Shown here one piece after another: positions 1 through 11,599 of a stretch of DNA of 64,000 nucleotides. Position numbers and translations under genes: made by a program. The stretch's first letter is position 1. Each line of letters starts with the position of its first letter. This DNA comes from Sclerodactyla briareus (lineage: Eukaryota > Echinodermata > Holothuroidea > Dendrochirotida > Sclerodactylidae): the NCBI GenBank assembly GCA_026419785.1, contig JAODTK010005420.1:248001-312000 (forward strand), given 5' to 3'. The notes below the pieces were generated by a model. It made no database searches. It saw only the letters and a program-made list of their open reading frames with translations, and was not told the DNA's origin.

Positions 1-1016
1 GAAGGGATTGGAGGAGAACCATTCTTTCATTGATAATTTAATTGATACCTGTTAAGGAAATATCTGTCTGCAGAAGGCACATTTTTATCGTGAAACACGA
101 GATACAGACACATGGATTACCCGCGCGCCAGCGCCGCAAAAATTTCGAAAAGGAAAGCAGATTCCACACACTTGATCATTAGTCATTCATGCATTTGTGT
201 AAACATGGTTGCTGATGGATCTGTCGGATACAGTGTCAGCAAAAGTAGCAGTTCGGCTCAATATTGGGGGGGGGGGGGGGGGGGGGGCAAAAGTGCATTG
301 CGTCCCCCCAACCCAAATATTGGGGGCGGCTGCGTCCCCCCCCCCGTCCCCCATGACGCCGCCCTTGTTTCGTAATAACTATTGTGACGGCCCAAACCCA
401 GCAAGGATTCCCGAGACAGAACACGATGCCATGTGTATCCTGCTACTGTCCCTTCACTGACCTACAATACATTATTACCCCCCAGACGTCAATCGACATT
501 ATAACCCAGGATCATTACCATATGCCTTCCCTTGTTTCTTTTCCCGTCTCACATTAGGGTTAGGGCGAAGTTCCCGTCAATACGCCAGGCTATGGATCGA
601 CCCTCTCCGGGAAACTGTGCAACCTCCTCCCGGTTGGAAGTTCTAACCCCCTCCCCTGGCCCCTTTAAACGCTCAACAACCCCCCCCCCCCCCCAATTCT
701 TTTGAGTTAATATCTTTGTGGACGCCAACCCAACACGTCACTCCCCATTCCCTTACTGGTCACGCTACTTCGTATATGGTGGGGCATTATGGATTCGGAC
801 TAACGTAATGGGTTTGTAGTTCTATATATGTGCGGCAAATAGGGCGAAGCAGCTGCATTCAGAGGCCAATTGTCCTGCCCGCCTACAGTCATCAAAACCC
901 CTGATTTCATCACCAAACCCACTTTTCACGCCAAACGTCCCCCAATATTCCTTTTGGCGTTTTGCATATTTTTGCTAATTGGGGGTCGTTTTATCCCTGC
1001 ATTGCGCAATATCGCA
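1..1016. other. Unassigned DNA with poly-G/poly-C blocks
   Basis: No coding region is supported. The short open frames here run through homopolymer tracts and overlap on both strands. The block holds a 22-base G run (266-287), a C run near 680-693 and two telomere-like hexamers near 554-565. The poly-G block is described separately. Confidence 0.6.
261..350. repeat. Duplicated poly-G/poly-C block
   Basis: Two similar segments follow each other. The first is ATATT followed by 22 G, a short spacer, then GCGTCCCCCC. The second, at about 318-346, is ATATTGGGGG, CGGCT, then GCGTCCCCC. Each pairs a G tract with a downstream C tract, so each could fold as a hairpin, and the 22-G run could form a G-quadruplex. 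The right flank reads CATGACGCCGCCC, whose complement resembles the CAGGGGCGG start seen near 58.04 kb next to another long G run. That suggests ends of a dispersed repeat family, which is inference. Exact run length is unreliable in error-prone reads. Confidence 0.6.
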
Positions 1017-1190
1017 TCCGATAATTTATCGTATGATAAAACTGGAATCTTGACGTCCGATAAAATTATCGTATCGTAATCGTGTGGCACAAGTGTGACC
1101 ACTCCTATTGATAATTAACCCTTTTTAAACTTGACGTCCGATGAAATGATCGTACCGCCCAAGTTTGAGCAGCCGTTTATTGCAATGAAG
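1017..1190. repeat. Palindromic motif cluster and ~81 bp tandem repeat
   Basis: Three copies of a palindromic motif (CCGAT, an A/T core, then ATCGTA) lie at 1018-1034, 1056-1074 and 1137-1153. The second and third are preceded by the same CTTGACGT and start 81 bases apart (1049 and 1130). The following sequence is also similar, so this is probably a two-unit tandem repeat of about 81 bp with an extra half copy upstream. No coding frame of note crosses it. Function is unknown; the core is symmetrical enough to be a binding site for a dimeric protein. Confidence 0.55.
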
Positions 1191-4100
1191 GTAAAGAGCG
1201 CTAGTTACTCTCAACCCAAGACTCGTCTACTCCGTAGGAATGTGCTATAATAAATACCTCGAATGTGTCCATTGCTATTATTACAGTCATTTCCCTTTCA
1301 ATTGAGTAAATTAGTAATGATTTGAACCAACAAACAAAAATCGCGGTATTTTCGGTTGAAGTATTTCGCAGGCATGCGACAATCCTACGACTCCTTTTCC
1401 GTAAATACTTTGTCCATTCGCTCATCTGTTGAAGCTTTCTCGGCAATGTAGCTGGGTACTAGAGAAAGTCTGCATCCATCGCTTTTAGCAGTTTCTCCTA
1501 ATGGATTTCCAAAGCGGTACTCAGATCCTCCCAGTCACTGTTGCGTCCTCATGCTGTAATTAGTCCTTCCTGAAAAGCATTCTCGACTGAGAGGAGAATT
1601 CATTTCAAAAAGGCCATTTCAACTGACGATTATGTGGACCACGTAGCCGCAACGAAAGGTTTCCATAACCCTCTGGCCAAGAGGTCTCGGTTGGTCTGCT
1701 CTATATCATACTATACACATTATAATCACACGTGAACCCTTGGTCTATGTCTGCAAACGTTCATCGACAGTCTGCTCTACCGGGAGAGCTCCTCGAATAA
1801 GGGTCGACTTATATCGATAAAGATTTCCTTCCTTAACGAAGAAACTATATTCATTCACTAACTCACGTATTAACGAACTATAATTATCAAATAGATACGC
1901 CTAACACATTCGGTTATTACCTAGTATTTGACCTTTACAGGATGAAATCATGTCGTGGATCTCTTCGGAACGTACTGTTGCTAATGATGCAAATCTGTGA
2001 GTACTAACACGTTCTGGAGTGTCTGAACTTTGGAGGGTCAATGCCTTACATTGTGTAACCGGTGATAGTTCGCCGTTTGATACAACATGTTGGCCAGTTC
2101 CTGATGTTCCCAGTATGCATAGATGTTTTGTACAGTACCTCACACCTATCCCAGACGGTTTATGTTTCAATGTAGGTCAACGCTTGTTTGTACGATTGAA
2201 AGCCTGGCCATTGGACTTTTTTTACTTTTTACCATTTTTTTTTTTTTTGTATTTGTTCCTTGTTTAGTATTGGTATGTTGACAGGTCAACTCGAACAACC
2301 ACCATGGACATCATGAATTCCCCAAAATGCTGACATGCTGATTTTGGCCCGGAGGGGTAAACTGGACTTTTGCCCACGGGAGGACCTGACGGAACTTTGT
2401 CGAAGTGGTCCACGGAGCCGACTGGACATGGTACCTCAGAGACTAACCACCACGAACCTGCAAGGTCGGTCGTCAGAACGGAAATAACGAAGGCGTTTAG
2501 GTAACCTTTCATCTCCCGTATTCTCGAACAAAGGAAAGGAAACAGAATGGAAACCCACCCTGCCAGGGAAACATAAATTCAGATCGCATCTCTCTTTGCG
2601 CAAAGCTTTATGGTCTCACATCGAACTGCTGCAGGTACTAATAAAAAGAAAGAACTGATGCATCTGGCCTGAACTCCCAAAAATTTCAGTTACTCCTTTG
2701 AGGAGCTTCCATACTAGGTTTGCGCTGGTCCATCTAAACAGATCGATAGCATTTTACCGAATTTACCAAAGTGTCCCCTTGACTACATACAAAACAACAA
2801 ACTCTCGTTCTATATAGAAGAGACGAAATCCGTTTATTGTCGTTGCAGAAAATTGAATAGTGGCGATAAGAATAATACATTGCCAACGAAAATATTTCGC
2901 ACAGGATAGTCTAATTCGAATAACACACTCACTTAATGTCGTAGAACTTCAAATATTCAATTCAAATACGAAACTTCCGTGGTTATATTTAGTGATAGGT
3001 AGCTGGCAACTCTGCCGATTTATAGGGGCCTATCATTGCATGCCTCAGACCATTTTCATGGTATTTGATAATGAAAATTACATATATCGTTAAAGAGTAA
3101 AATACCCCCAAAACATATATATATGTGTGCAAAGTGCGAAATGCAAGCGGATAAGTGATTTTAAAGATCCTTTCAATAATGGACACTTTTTAATAACAAA
3201 ACTTTCGTTCTTGTTTTTTTTTCGGATCAGTGATCTTTCAGACCTATTGCAGTTAACATTTGTATTCTAATTTTTTTCACCTATATCCCTTGAACATAAA
3301 GAACTGGAAGTACTGGGTGGTATGATGTATTGTCGAAGGATACATGTGTTGTCCATTTTAATCACTACTCTAGGGTCTACAGCGCAATTTCACGCTGGTA
3401 ACAGACGGTCTGTCTTTGCAGCCACGAGGGCCATTAGATCGAGTGAAACCACAGAAATTCTTCGGAGACAGTGGGCAATCTGACTAAAATAACCAACCTG
3501 AACTTTTCATTCAAATATCATTGTATCGAACAAAATGTTATTCATACTCAAACAGTGCCATCAAACTGTGGCTATTTCTTACATTATCGGCGGCCATGTT
3601 GAAAATGGAACGTGTTACAATATCTACATATTGGGGGTGGGGGGCATTCGATCACATTTGCTGAGAAACTAACGTTGTAAGCACTCAGAAACACCCCCCC
3701 CACTGATTCAGCACGCACTGGATTTAGTTATAAGTGTCATTCAGCGCGGATTCAAGCCAATCATTTTGTTTTCTCAGAGAGAAGTTTGGAAAAAAACGAA
3801 AGGCAACGACTGTATATGACGCATTCAAATACTAAAGTTGGGCTCCCATGCACTATCACGCGTATTCCTGGACCTAATCAACGGCACGGCTAAGGGGATG
3901 AGGCAATATCCTCCTCGATACCTCTTTATCCTGTCCCTCAGTCTTTCTCCCCTTAACGCACATTACAGTAGAGATATGGAGCATTGTAACAGGTGAGCCT
4001 ATGTTAAATAAATAGCGCGAATGCGACTACCAAGCACTGTGAGCAAAAAATATTTTTTTTAAATTTGTGTATGACATACTGCTCCGTCCTACAAATCTGC

Positions 4101-5590
4101 GGCTCGTAATGAGAGGCCTATTAATTTAAATATCCCATCAAGGGCGGAAATCTCAGACCGATACTGATGGGGGGGGGGGGGGAGTTCACTTGCAGGAGAG
4201 CTGCCCTATTCCCCAATATGCCGTATGGGATTATTTTTTAAATAGTTAGAACGCACAGTGGCACAGTAGCCAAACTTTTCGCAATGGGGCCTTAGTAACT
4301 TTGGAGGGGATCGTGATTTACTATCTGAGCGGAGCGCCACTATTGGCTGGCGCGGTGCGACGCAGATAATTTTGAGCCGGAAAGACCCCTAGATCGCATG
4401 AAATGGGACTTCTGTGAGTCACGTGAGGCTGGTTTCCAGATCGGTTATTATGTTCCCGAAATTTTCATCCCGAGGTAAGTAATCTCATGATTTTCCCTCA
4501 ATCTTGCCCGCCGAAGAGGCATGTTCCTGGGTAGCACAAATTTTGGCTAACCCCAATATGTGAAAATGGCAGTATGGGTGAGAACATGGTCCTCTTGGTA
4601 CGTCTACAACTATTGAAGTTAGTTTGCCCGAGGCCATGTTCTGGTTGTACTACTATGAGAATGATTCCTTACTACTCCAATCTTTGGCGTCTATGCCCGC
4701 ATTTGAGATTCGAAACGCAGGCGCAACTGCGCGCGTAACGCCGCAAATAGAAATCAACTGCTGGTGGGTTAAATCCAGGTATTTTCCGAGCGAGTCAAGT
4801 CTTTCTTATTTGGTATTCAAACCGTCCATTTTCCTTTAGTATAGAGAGAGTCATTTTTTAGAGTCTCTCAATTCCCAGAACAGATACTCTCCTAGTTTGC
4901 CCTCCACCTGCCCGACTTACCCATTTCCTTGATATTCGTAATAACCATGGCAAAGCGTACCACATTCATTGGAATCACTCCCCCCACAACCCAACGCCAC
5001 CTGCCCTCCGTGCACTGCATAATGCAAACACATAACAAATTCCTTTACAGTTTGACGACAATTTTAGAACAGTTCCATTCCGCTGCTCTACGTTTTCATT
5101 AAAGACAAACCGCAAAAGAAACCAGAATGGCCTTATTCGAAATCCCCCTCCCCTCCAAAGAAAATAAATGAATGAATGAATGGTAAAACATGCTCTATCT
5201 ATAAACGATGATTTTAAGTTTTATATTTCATGTTAAATTTATTTGTAGAAACGGCCACTGAATCATTGAAGCTCTGACGTTATCGGTCCCACGAAACCCC
5301 GCCGTTGCTTGGATACTTTGCTAGATTGAAAGAGTCTACTTTATTTGATTCCATCAAGTTTGCCTACGTTAAATACATGAGAGTTACCCGGTTTTCCATT
5401 CACGAATGTAACTTGATCATTATTTGATCATGTGTGTGACTTTTCTCACTTCGTCTGTGGTCTATAAATTGTAATTCCTCCGTGCCGTTGAAAGTCATTT
5501 GTCACGATTCAAGAGGGGCTCCCCCTCCCTCCCACACTTTTAACAACACACACAATATCCACAGCATTCTTGACCGACTAGGGATGTCGC
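1191..5590. other. Unassigned stretch without supported genes
   Basis: Several frames of 60-90 codons occur on both strands, but none shows a recognisable motif, a consistent splice context or continuation into a neighbouring frame. A 13-base G run lies near 4170. On the minus strand near 3596 the start ATGGCCGCCGATAAT is followed directly by GTAAGA, which looks like a tiny first exon with a donor site; nothing confirms it. A short AATG repeat lies near 5168-5182. Confidence 0.5.
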
Positions 5591-5591
5591 C

Positions 5592-6211
5592 TTAATATAC
5601 ATGCTTATATGAATTGTTTACACAGGAGGCGTCTCTGTTCGTCTTATCTAGATTCTGGAGTGAGTCTTCCGACTTATCGTTTACCGAGGTGATTACGCCC
5701 GTGCAGCCATCATCATCAACTTCTACACAATGACCACGGTGATGAGAAAATTTCGACGGCCCCTCTGGCATCTTTGCCCACTGCGTTCCGTTTTTCGCCC
5801 CTGGGATGGGTTTAGGGGCGACATTCACTTCAACGTGACAACTTATTTTACTCGCGATAGTAAGTTTTATTCATAGTTATATTAACCAGAATGCTAGGCA
5901 TTCATCGGCGATAATCAGTGGAACATATATAGGGGGTGCCCATTTTTCTACATCGGAATTTCCAAGTGCCACTTGATTTTTATTATCAGAATGGGTAAAA
6001 ATGTGATGATCAACATTAAGGGGTCTGTACCAAGCAGCCATTCCTCCTCGTCGACAGAGATCCAATCCGTAATACTGTCAAATCTCGAATTCAGTCGAGA
6101 CAGGATTTGTGGACCAATTTCTTGTTGAAGAAAACGCGTCTGCAAGATGGCGGCCACCTCTCGCTCGGGGGGACGGGGGGATGCTGTGGGGGCCCTCCTG
6201 AATCGTTGCAC
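5592..6211 (-). other. Two protein-like open frames, unassigned
   Basis: On the minus strand a frame at 5948-6211 (87 codons) and one at 5592-5828 (78 codons) have balanced composition, unlike the low-complexity frames around them. The upstream one contains EREVAAILQTRFLQQEIG and DEEEWLLG; the downstream one has the acidic stretch VEVDDDGCTG. A possible donor (GGTACAG) follows the DEEEWLLG stretch. I do not recognise either product, no start context or acceptor is decisive, and a competing plus-strand start overlaps at 6147. They could be parts of a real gene or chance frames. Confidence 0.2.
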
Positions 6212-6227
6212 TTCAGTAAAATACTAA
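6147..6227 (+). CDS. Candidate first coding exon at a Kozak/YY1-type start
   Basis: The sequence AAGATGGCGGCC (6144-6155) combines a strong Kozak context with the AAGATGGCGG motif that in animals binds YY1 and often sits just downstream of transcription starts. The frame reads MAATSRSGGRGDAVGALLNRCTS and then meets GTAAAA at about 6214, a usable donor. If not spliced it stops after 26 codons at 6227. The local sequence is GC-rich compared with its surroundings, as a promoter-proximal first exon would be. No second exon could be identified. It is a candidate only; the opposite strand is also open here. Confidence 0.25.
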   Translation: MAATSRSGGRGDAVGALLNRCTSVKY

Positions 6228-6354
6228 AGTAAAAATCAAAACCACTGGAATGCGCGGACATGCAAGTGGGCCGACCGGAGCCGGTAAGTTAAAATCTGAA
6301 AAAAAACAAAAAACAAGGGAAAAACCGGTGAAATTATAGAGTAGCGCTTCAAGT

Positions 6355-6429
6355 GGTTCGAGTCCTTGGGCTAATACAATGACACGTCGGACTGATCGAA
6401 GGCAATTCAAAAATACGTGGTTCGAGTCT
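6355..6429 (+). promoter_or_regulatory. Pair of pol III B-box-like motifs
   Basis: GGTTCGAGTCC at 6355-6365 matches the tRNA internal promoter B-box consensus exactly, and GGTTCGAGTCT at 6419-6429 repeats it 64 bases later. The sequence around each does not form a T-arm stem or a tRNA cloverleaf, and no convincing A box lies at the usual spacing. A decayed tRNA-derived SINE is possible; chance is also possible. Confidence 0.2.
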
Positions 6430-9400
6430 GGCAGCAGCGTTGTCATTATTCACCATAAAGGCTCAAGAGTGCTAGTTATGTGATTTCCACAAATCAGGAA
6501 AGGGAAAGGTTATAAATTTTTAAAGATAAAATCGCTAATCAACACCCAATCCAACGATTGGGTGAATCCGATTTCCAGTAGATTGAGTGTAGGCCATATC
6601 TCTATATGCCACCAATACTCGCAACTGTCAATGTAGCAGCGTTTCGGTTTACCCTGGCGGGCCTTGAACATGACCCTTACCCGCGATTGTTAACGATTAG
6701 TTAAGTTCAGTATCTCCACGGAGGCCGAGTAGAAATAACCAATGCGACGCCACTAAGGTGCGGCCCATTGTGTAAACGAGTCTGAAACTCTTGTTATTAC
6801 GTAGGTGTACGGCGATTAACAACACCGCAGTGCACTGCCTTGTCACACGATGTGCACATCGGGTTTTTTTCCACCCGACATTGCCACCGGATAAAAGTTC
6901 TTTATGTAACGAAGTTTAAAAATGAATATATTGGTTGTTACCACTGTAAAAGAACAATTCATTTCGGGACTAACCTAATTTCTGGGTACAATGTTGACCC
7001 AAGTTGTTGGATCAAATTTGACTACAATTTGGTTCGGATATTGTGACCTAAAAATAGAGTAGGTGGGGGTCCAACCCCACTTCTTGTTCAAAATGACCCC
7101 CGTCTTCTACAGTATTTACAAAGCCATCGAGGGACAAAGAAATCAGTAGGCCTATACCATAAAGGATGTATAAATTCGAACTATATTTTAAGAGTGTATT
7201 ATTTTTTCCAGATTTTCTGAGGATTCGAAATATAAACCTTCTTGCAACTTAGGAGCTACACAGAGAAAAACCCCCCTCAAAAAAGAGTGGATTTGCTCTG
7301 GATAAAACAGCGAACCGCGTTGCAATAAAAATGTATATTTGAAAGACAGGATGGAATTAAAATGTATATTTGAATACACACAGGGACCCCTGGAACATTG
7401 TCTCTGACTTGTTGCCATACGACATTTTCAATTATTTGAAAACAGATTCTAACAAGAAACTAAAGAGCATAAAAAGCATACTACAAGCCAACATCCACGG
7501 TCGAAGTCATAAAACCGTGGATTTCCTCTCACAACCTGGCTATAATCAAAAATAGGTATTGAAATCCCGGATTCTTCGATTCCCTTAAGGATGAAGAGAG
7601 TTTGAAGGTTTTATAATAACGTTATGTTTTTTTTCGCGCTGCTTTGCCCAAAATGTTGTGAAATGCAGCGGATTGGAATAAAGCATTGTTGGATCATCCT
7701 TCTACATCTTTCAATACAATAAACAATATTAACTCCCGTTGAAAAATTACTTGTAGAGAATACCCATATCCCCAGTGAAGAATGGAATTGTCAAGCATTG
7801 CACCTCACGACAGGGATGTTTTTACATCATTTTATTGATACTCTACAAAGCGAGACTGTAACACGTTACAGAAATGATTCATTTGTCCAAAACCGATACA
7901 GTACAAGCGAGTAGATGGTTATAGGAGGTTATTTCCCTGGGACCTTCATCGCGAATTTAGTAACGATTTGACGCAAGAAAACGCTAGTCTTCTTCAATGT
8001 GACGTTGTAATAATCGTCTTGAAGTATCCATGGAGAATTTGTTTTCCGCATCCTGTGTTTGATTTTTCGGAAGTCCGTCGTTCGGGTTGCCAATTACGTT
8101 ACTACGTAGTAATATGTTATTTGATCTTAGCATCAAAACAGCTCGTTGTTTTTTACCTTAATAATTTTAAACTACTACAACGTTCAATATCAGAGAAACT
8201 TTGAAATGACTACATTCGTTAAATAAGTCCCTTTGAAAGTACATTATCAACTGTTATGGCCAAATTTTTAGTTCGTGTGACATCTATGTTTCATTCTTGG
8301 CTCTTCCAGGCTTCAAACACGGTTCCGCACTTGCTCACCCTCCCTATCATTGCCAACATTGTTTTCCATTCCAGACACTGCCCGTTGATTTATGACTACT
8401 TTAGAATGACGACAGAAGGTTAAAAGTGGGCGATTTCTATCTCAGAGGAGAGCGTTGAGGTGGGTGCGTTCCCAGTCTGTGCCCCCCATTTCGTGACTTG
8501 TGACCATTGGAGTTTAAGAAAAACAGCATGCGGATGATACGGTAATTTCCGGTTTCTCGTCATAAGAAACCACACTCAATACTCTACCACGATTGCTAAG
8601 GTTTGCTGAGTGTGTCCTTATGGGTCACCAACTAAGCAATAATCTAGGAAAGTGGCTCGTTGGAACTTCCATATCATGAGCGTGCTCGCATAGGGTGGAA
8701 CAAATCACCCAAGATCCAACTCACACCCGATTAAACTCTAATTTAAACAACCGCGCTATAGGTTGCGTTTATTCCCTCCACTCAGAGCACTCAACCGATA
8801 ACAATTCGTGGCTTATTCCATTCATTCATTAAATTCCCAAGATAATCATATATTCCTGTAGATTTCTTGTAACATGCCCGCATTGCTTTTGTTCGTGTAT
8901 ATCTCTATCTATAATTACATTTATTGTATGTGTTTATTGTCACACACGACTGTGAAAGCTGAATTTCCAACTTAGGACAATTGTGTTGCTTCATTTTCTA
9001 TCTATGCCAGTGACACGGGTCCCTCCCCCTTAAGGGATTTGGGTTACCTTTTGTGGTGACCATCTTTTCCATAATGCAAAAAAATCATAGTCTAACTAAA
9101 ACCACATATCGAAAAACTGTTTCACGGGAAGTTGTTGCGAAAATGAGGATTTGCAGGAATTTTCTCGCCCATTAAGTGAACATCAATGGCATCGATGACA
9201 TGGTGAGGGTTGGATTGCATTGGTTATGTTTTGAAATGACCCCCATGAAGATTAGCCATGTGGGTGACCCTCGTCTTCGGGAGTTCCTTGCTGTTTGTAA
9301 GTTTTTGTTGGGGCCTCTACTTGACCTTTCGTACCATTGACAAGCAGTAAAAAACATAGGGCTCCGCTACACAATATGACGATCTCCTCAGGGAAAAATA

Positions 9401-9460
9401 TGGCATGATGACATTCACCGGTTTTCGTGTTGGTTTGGTGTTTTTTGCACGATTACAATC
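6430..9460. other. Unassigned stretch without supported genes
   Basis: Only short frames (up to about 80 codons) on both strands with no recognisable domains. No tandem array or transposon protein could be found by eye. One TAGGCCTA octamer lies at 7147-7154. Confidence 0.5.
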
Positions 9461-9475
9461 CAACGTGCCAATACG

Positions 9476-9545
9476 CACACACACACCCACCACACACTCC
9501 ATACACACACCTTACATACGGCGCGCGCTTCACACACCCATATGC
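9476..9545. repeat. Imperfect CA microsatellite
   Basis: A run of CA dinucleotides interrupted by CC and TCCA units, followed by CACACACC and further CACACC. The two overlapping open frames through it (about 80 codons each) are repeat artefacts and are not called. Confidence 0.85.
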
Positions 9546-9659
9546 CGCGAAACACACGTCGCAGAGCAATGCGATTGCTGGGTTTATCCGAGGGGTACCT
9601 CTAATACCGCGTCGTCGTTGGATTTCTTTCCCCTCGACGGATTCGGATAATCACCCAGG

Positions 9660-10970
9660 AGGATAGCCTGCTGGGATTTACTTCACTTCTGACTAAGCGT
9701 GAGATGCCATTCAACCAAGAACACTGCGCCCGGAAGCGTTGCTGGTGACGTGAGACGGTCTGCTCAAGAACTACAGAGATAACCGCAAGCCGGCCCGCGC
9801 GGCGTGAGTTAAACTTAATCAGTGTTAATTTTCAGGATTCGTGAACGTCCGTATTTCTGGTGACCGGTTGGAAATCCTGGATCGAAATTCCAAATTGTGA
9901 ATTGCGGAGCTCAATATTACTACCCGTTCCTTGCTTTCTCTCTAAGTTCTAACAGATCCCATCTTGATGGACGCATGCAAGAAAAACTCCGAACACAACT
10001 AAGGGGAGAAGTCGAGAACTCCATACCAGTTTGTCCCTTGGGAATTGTGACACTGCACCTGCGCCAGACCATAGTGACATTCCGCATGAATGGTCCCACG
10101 ACGTTATCAGACGACGCACGTGATTCCCCCCCCCCCATTTGGAATCCTAGATCCGTCGTTAATCTGAGCCCCCGGCAAGAGACAAGGCGATTAGTAATAT
10201 ACACAGTATCCGCGTACGGAAAGTACGTATTCATCACAGTGATGTGTCAACCTACTACAGATCGCAGTACACGAGATTGGGCACAGTCTCGCCTAACTCA
10301 TGATTCCGAAGATAGCATTGCCTGTAAATGTGGCCGTACTCACGAATAAACCGACAGAACTTCGGACTGGGGTCAGACGATATTCGCGAGATACAGGCCC
10401 TCTACAGTAAGTGTATTTGCCTTATTCGCAAAAAGCGTTTCTAGCGATTAGAAAGTGAGGGAGATAGAGGTATAGGGGGTAGCGAGGGATGTGTGTGTGT
10501 TTTCGTAACTGCAATGGTTGTCATATATAGTTGTCATATGAGAAAAACCCATATGTTATATGTGGTATTTTAAAGTTAGGTTGTACACTATTAGCTCTTT
10601 TAGCCACATCTTACGGTAGTTAGGAACAGACCATGAATGTCCTAGTGTCTCGGAGTCGCAGGAGGTCAGAGAAATTAATAGCGAGGACACCGTGCACTTT
10701 GGTAAGGTTTCCATTACAATAAGACGACAGATTCATTCAATTAACATCATACCCCAGATAACCCGAAATTCGAAATAGCCGCTAAGCGAGCAATCTGCAT
10801 ATGGGCATCACACATGATACATACTTGTGTTCTTACATATTGTGTTAAGGAGCCTCAATAAGTTCAATATTGTCATTCCAGTCTCACCTTGAAATTTTTT
10901 AACGAGAAGTTCTATCAATTTTGTTTTCCCCTATATTCGATTTCTGTGAAGCGCCTTTTGAGATTATGTT
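9660..10970. other. Unassigned stretch with a 150-codon open frame
   Basis: A plus-strand frame at 9897-10349 (150 codons) is among the longest in the window, but a 105-codon frame on the opposite strand covers much of it and it runs through a C tract near 10130. Its product shows no motif I recognise, no signal peptide and no membrane segment. A GT-rich patch lies near 10493-10501. I do not call a gene. Confidence 0.4.
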
Positions 10971-10979
10971 ATCTTAAGC

Positions 10980-11598
10980 CATGAATGACATTTACCGATT
11001 ATATTTGATTTCGCCCTCACGACAATCACACACAAAGGGGCACATACCTCTCCACATGGGCATACCATATTTCTAATTTAAAATTAATGACTTTACTAAC
11101 GTGTATAAACATTGGGGTTCGACCTGAACATTTGCGAAACCCATATACCTAATTTAAACTCAATACATGCTTGGTTTCGTTAATTAAGTTTTCTGACAAG
11201 CGTATTGGGATTATACCTACAATTGAACTTGCGTGACCATGACTAAATGACAAAGGCAATGAGGTCCTTCACCGGCATTTGTTTCAAGCTCATTGATTCT
11301 CAGCAACCTTGAAGATCATGACGAAAAACGCCAAAACAACAAGGGTTTGTACTTTTCTATAGACATACCACTTATTTTGAAACTTGATACATGCTTTGCG
11401 TTTTTTGGATATATTGCTGAAAAGTTTTCTCAGCCTTTGTACTCTCACAACAGTGACTGACATGAATGCTAAACAACAAGTTTATCTCTCCGTATGGGCA
11501 TCCCATCTACCATGTGACTTTGATACAAGCTTGCGTTGTTAGATATCGTGTGACGATGGTAGAAAGGTCGCACTCACACACACACACCACACCACACA
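10980..11598 (-). repeat. Degenerate tandem array ending in a CA microsatellite
   Basis: Related segments recur near 11055, 11135, 11355 and 11490. Each has a CATACC/CATCCC box followed by AAACTTGATACATGCTT-like sequence, with AAGTTTTCT and CTCACxACA blocks between. The array ends at 11572-11598 in a CA microsatellite. Read as the complement, it begins with GT repeats followed by ACACGATATCT and TGTATC...GGTA...GGG, the same order of elements as the satellite units at 23-24, 36 and 41 kb. It is therefore probably a distant relative in reverse orientation; that link is inferred from a comparison by eye. Confidence 0.5.
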
Positions 11599-11599
11599 T

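Noticed and set aside
554-565. TTAGGGTTAGGG, telomere-like
   Set aside because: Only two hexamers with no further copies nearby; chance or a trivial internal trace.
9427-9666. Overlapping threonine/histidine/proline-rich open frames
   Set aside because: They are translations of the CA microsatellite.
9897-10349. 150-codon open frame on the plus strand
   Set aside because: A 105-codon frame covers it on the other strand and it crosses a C homopolymer; no motif is recognised.
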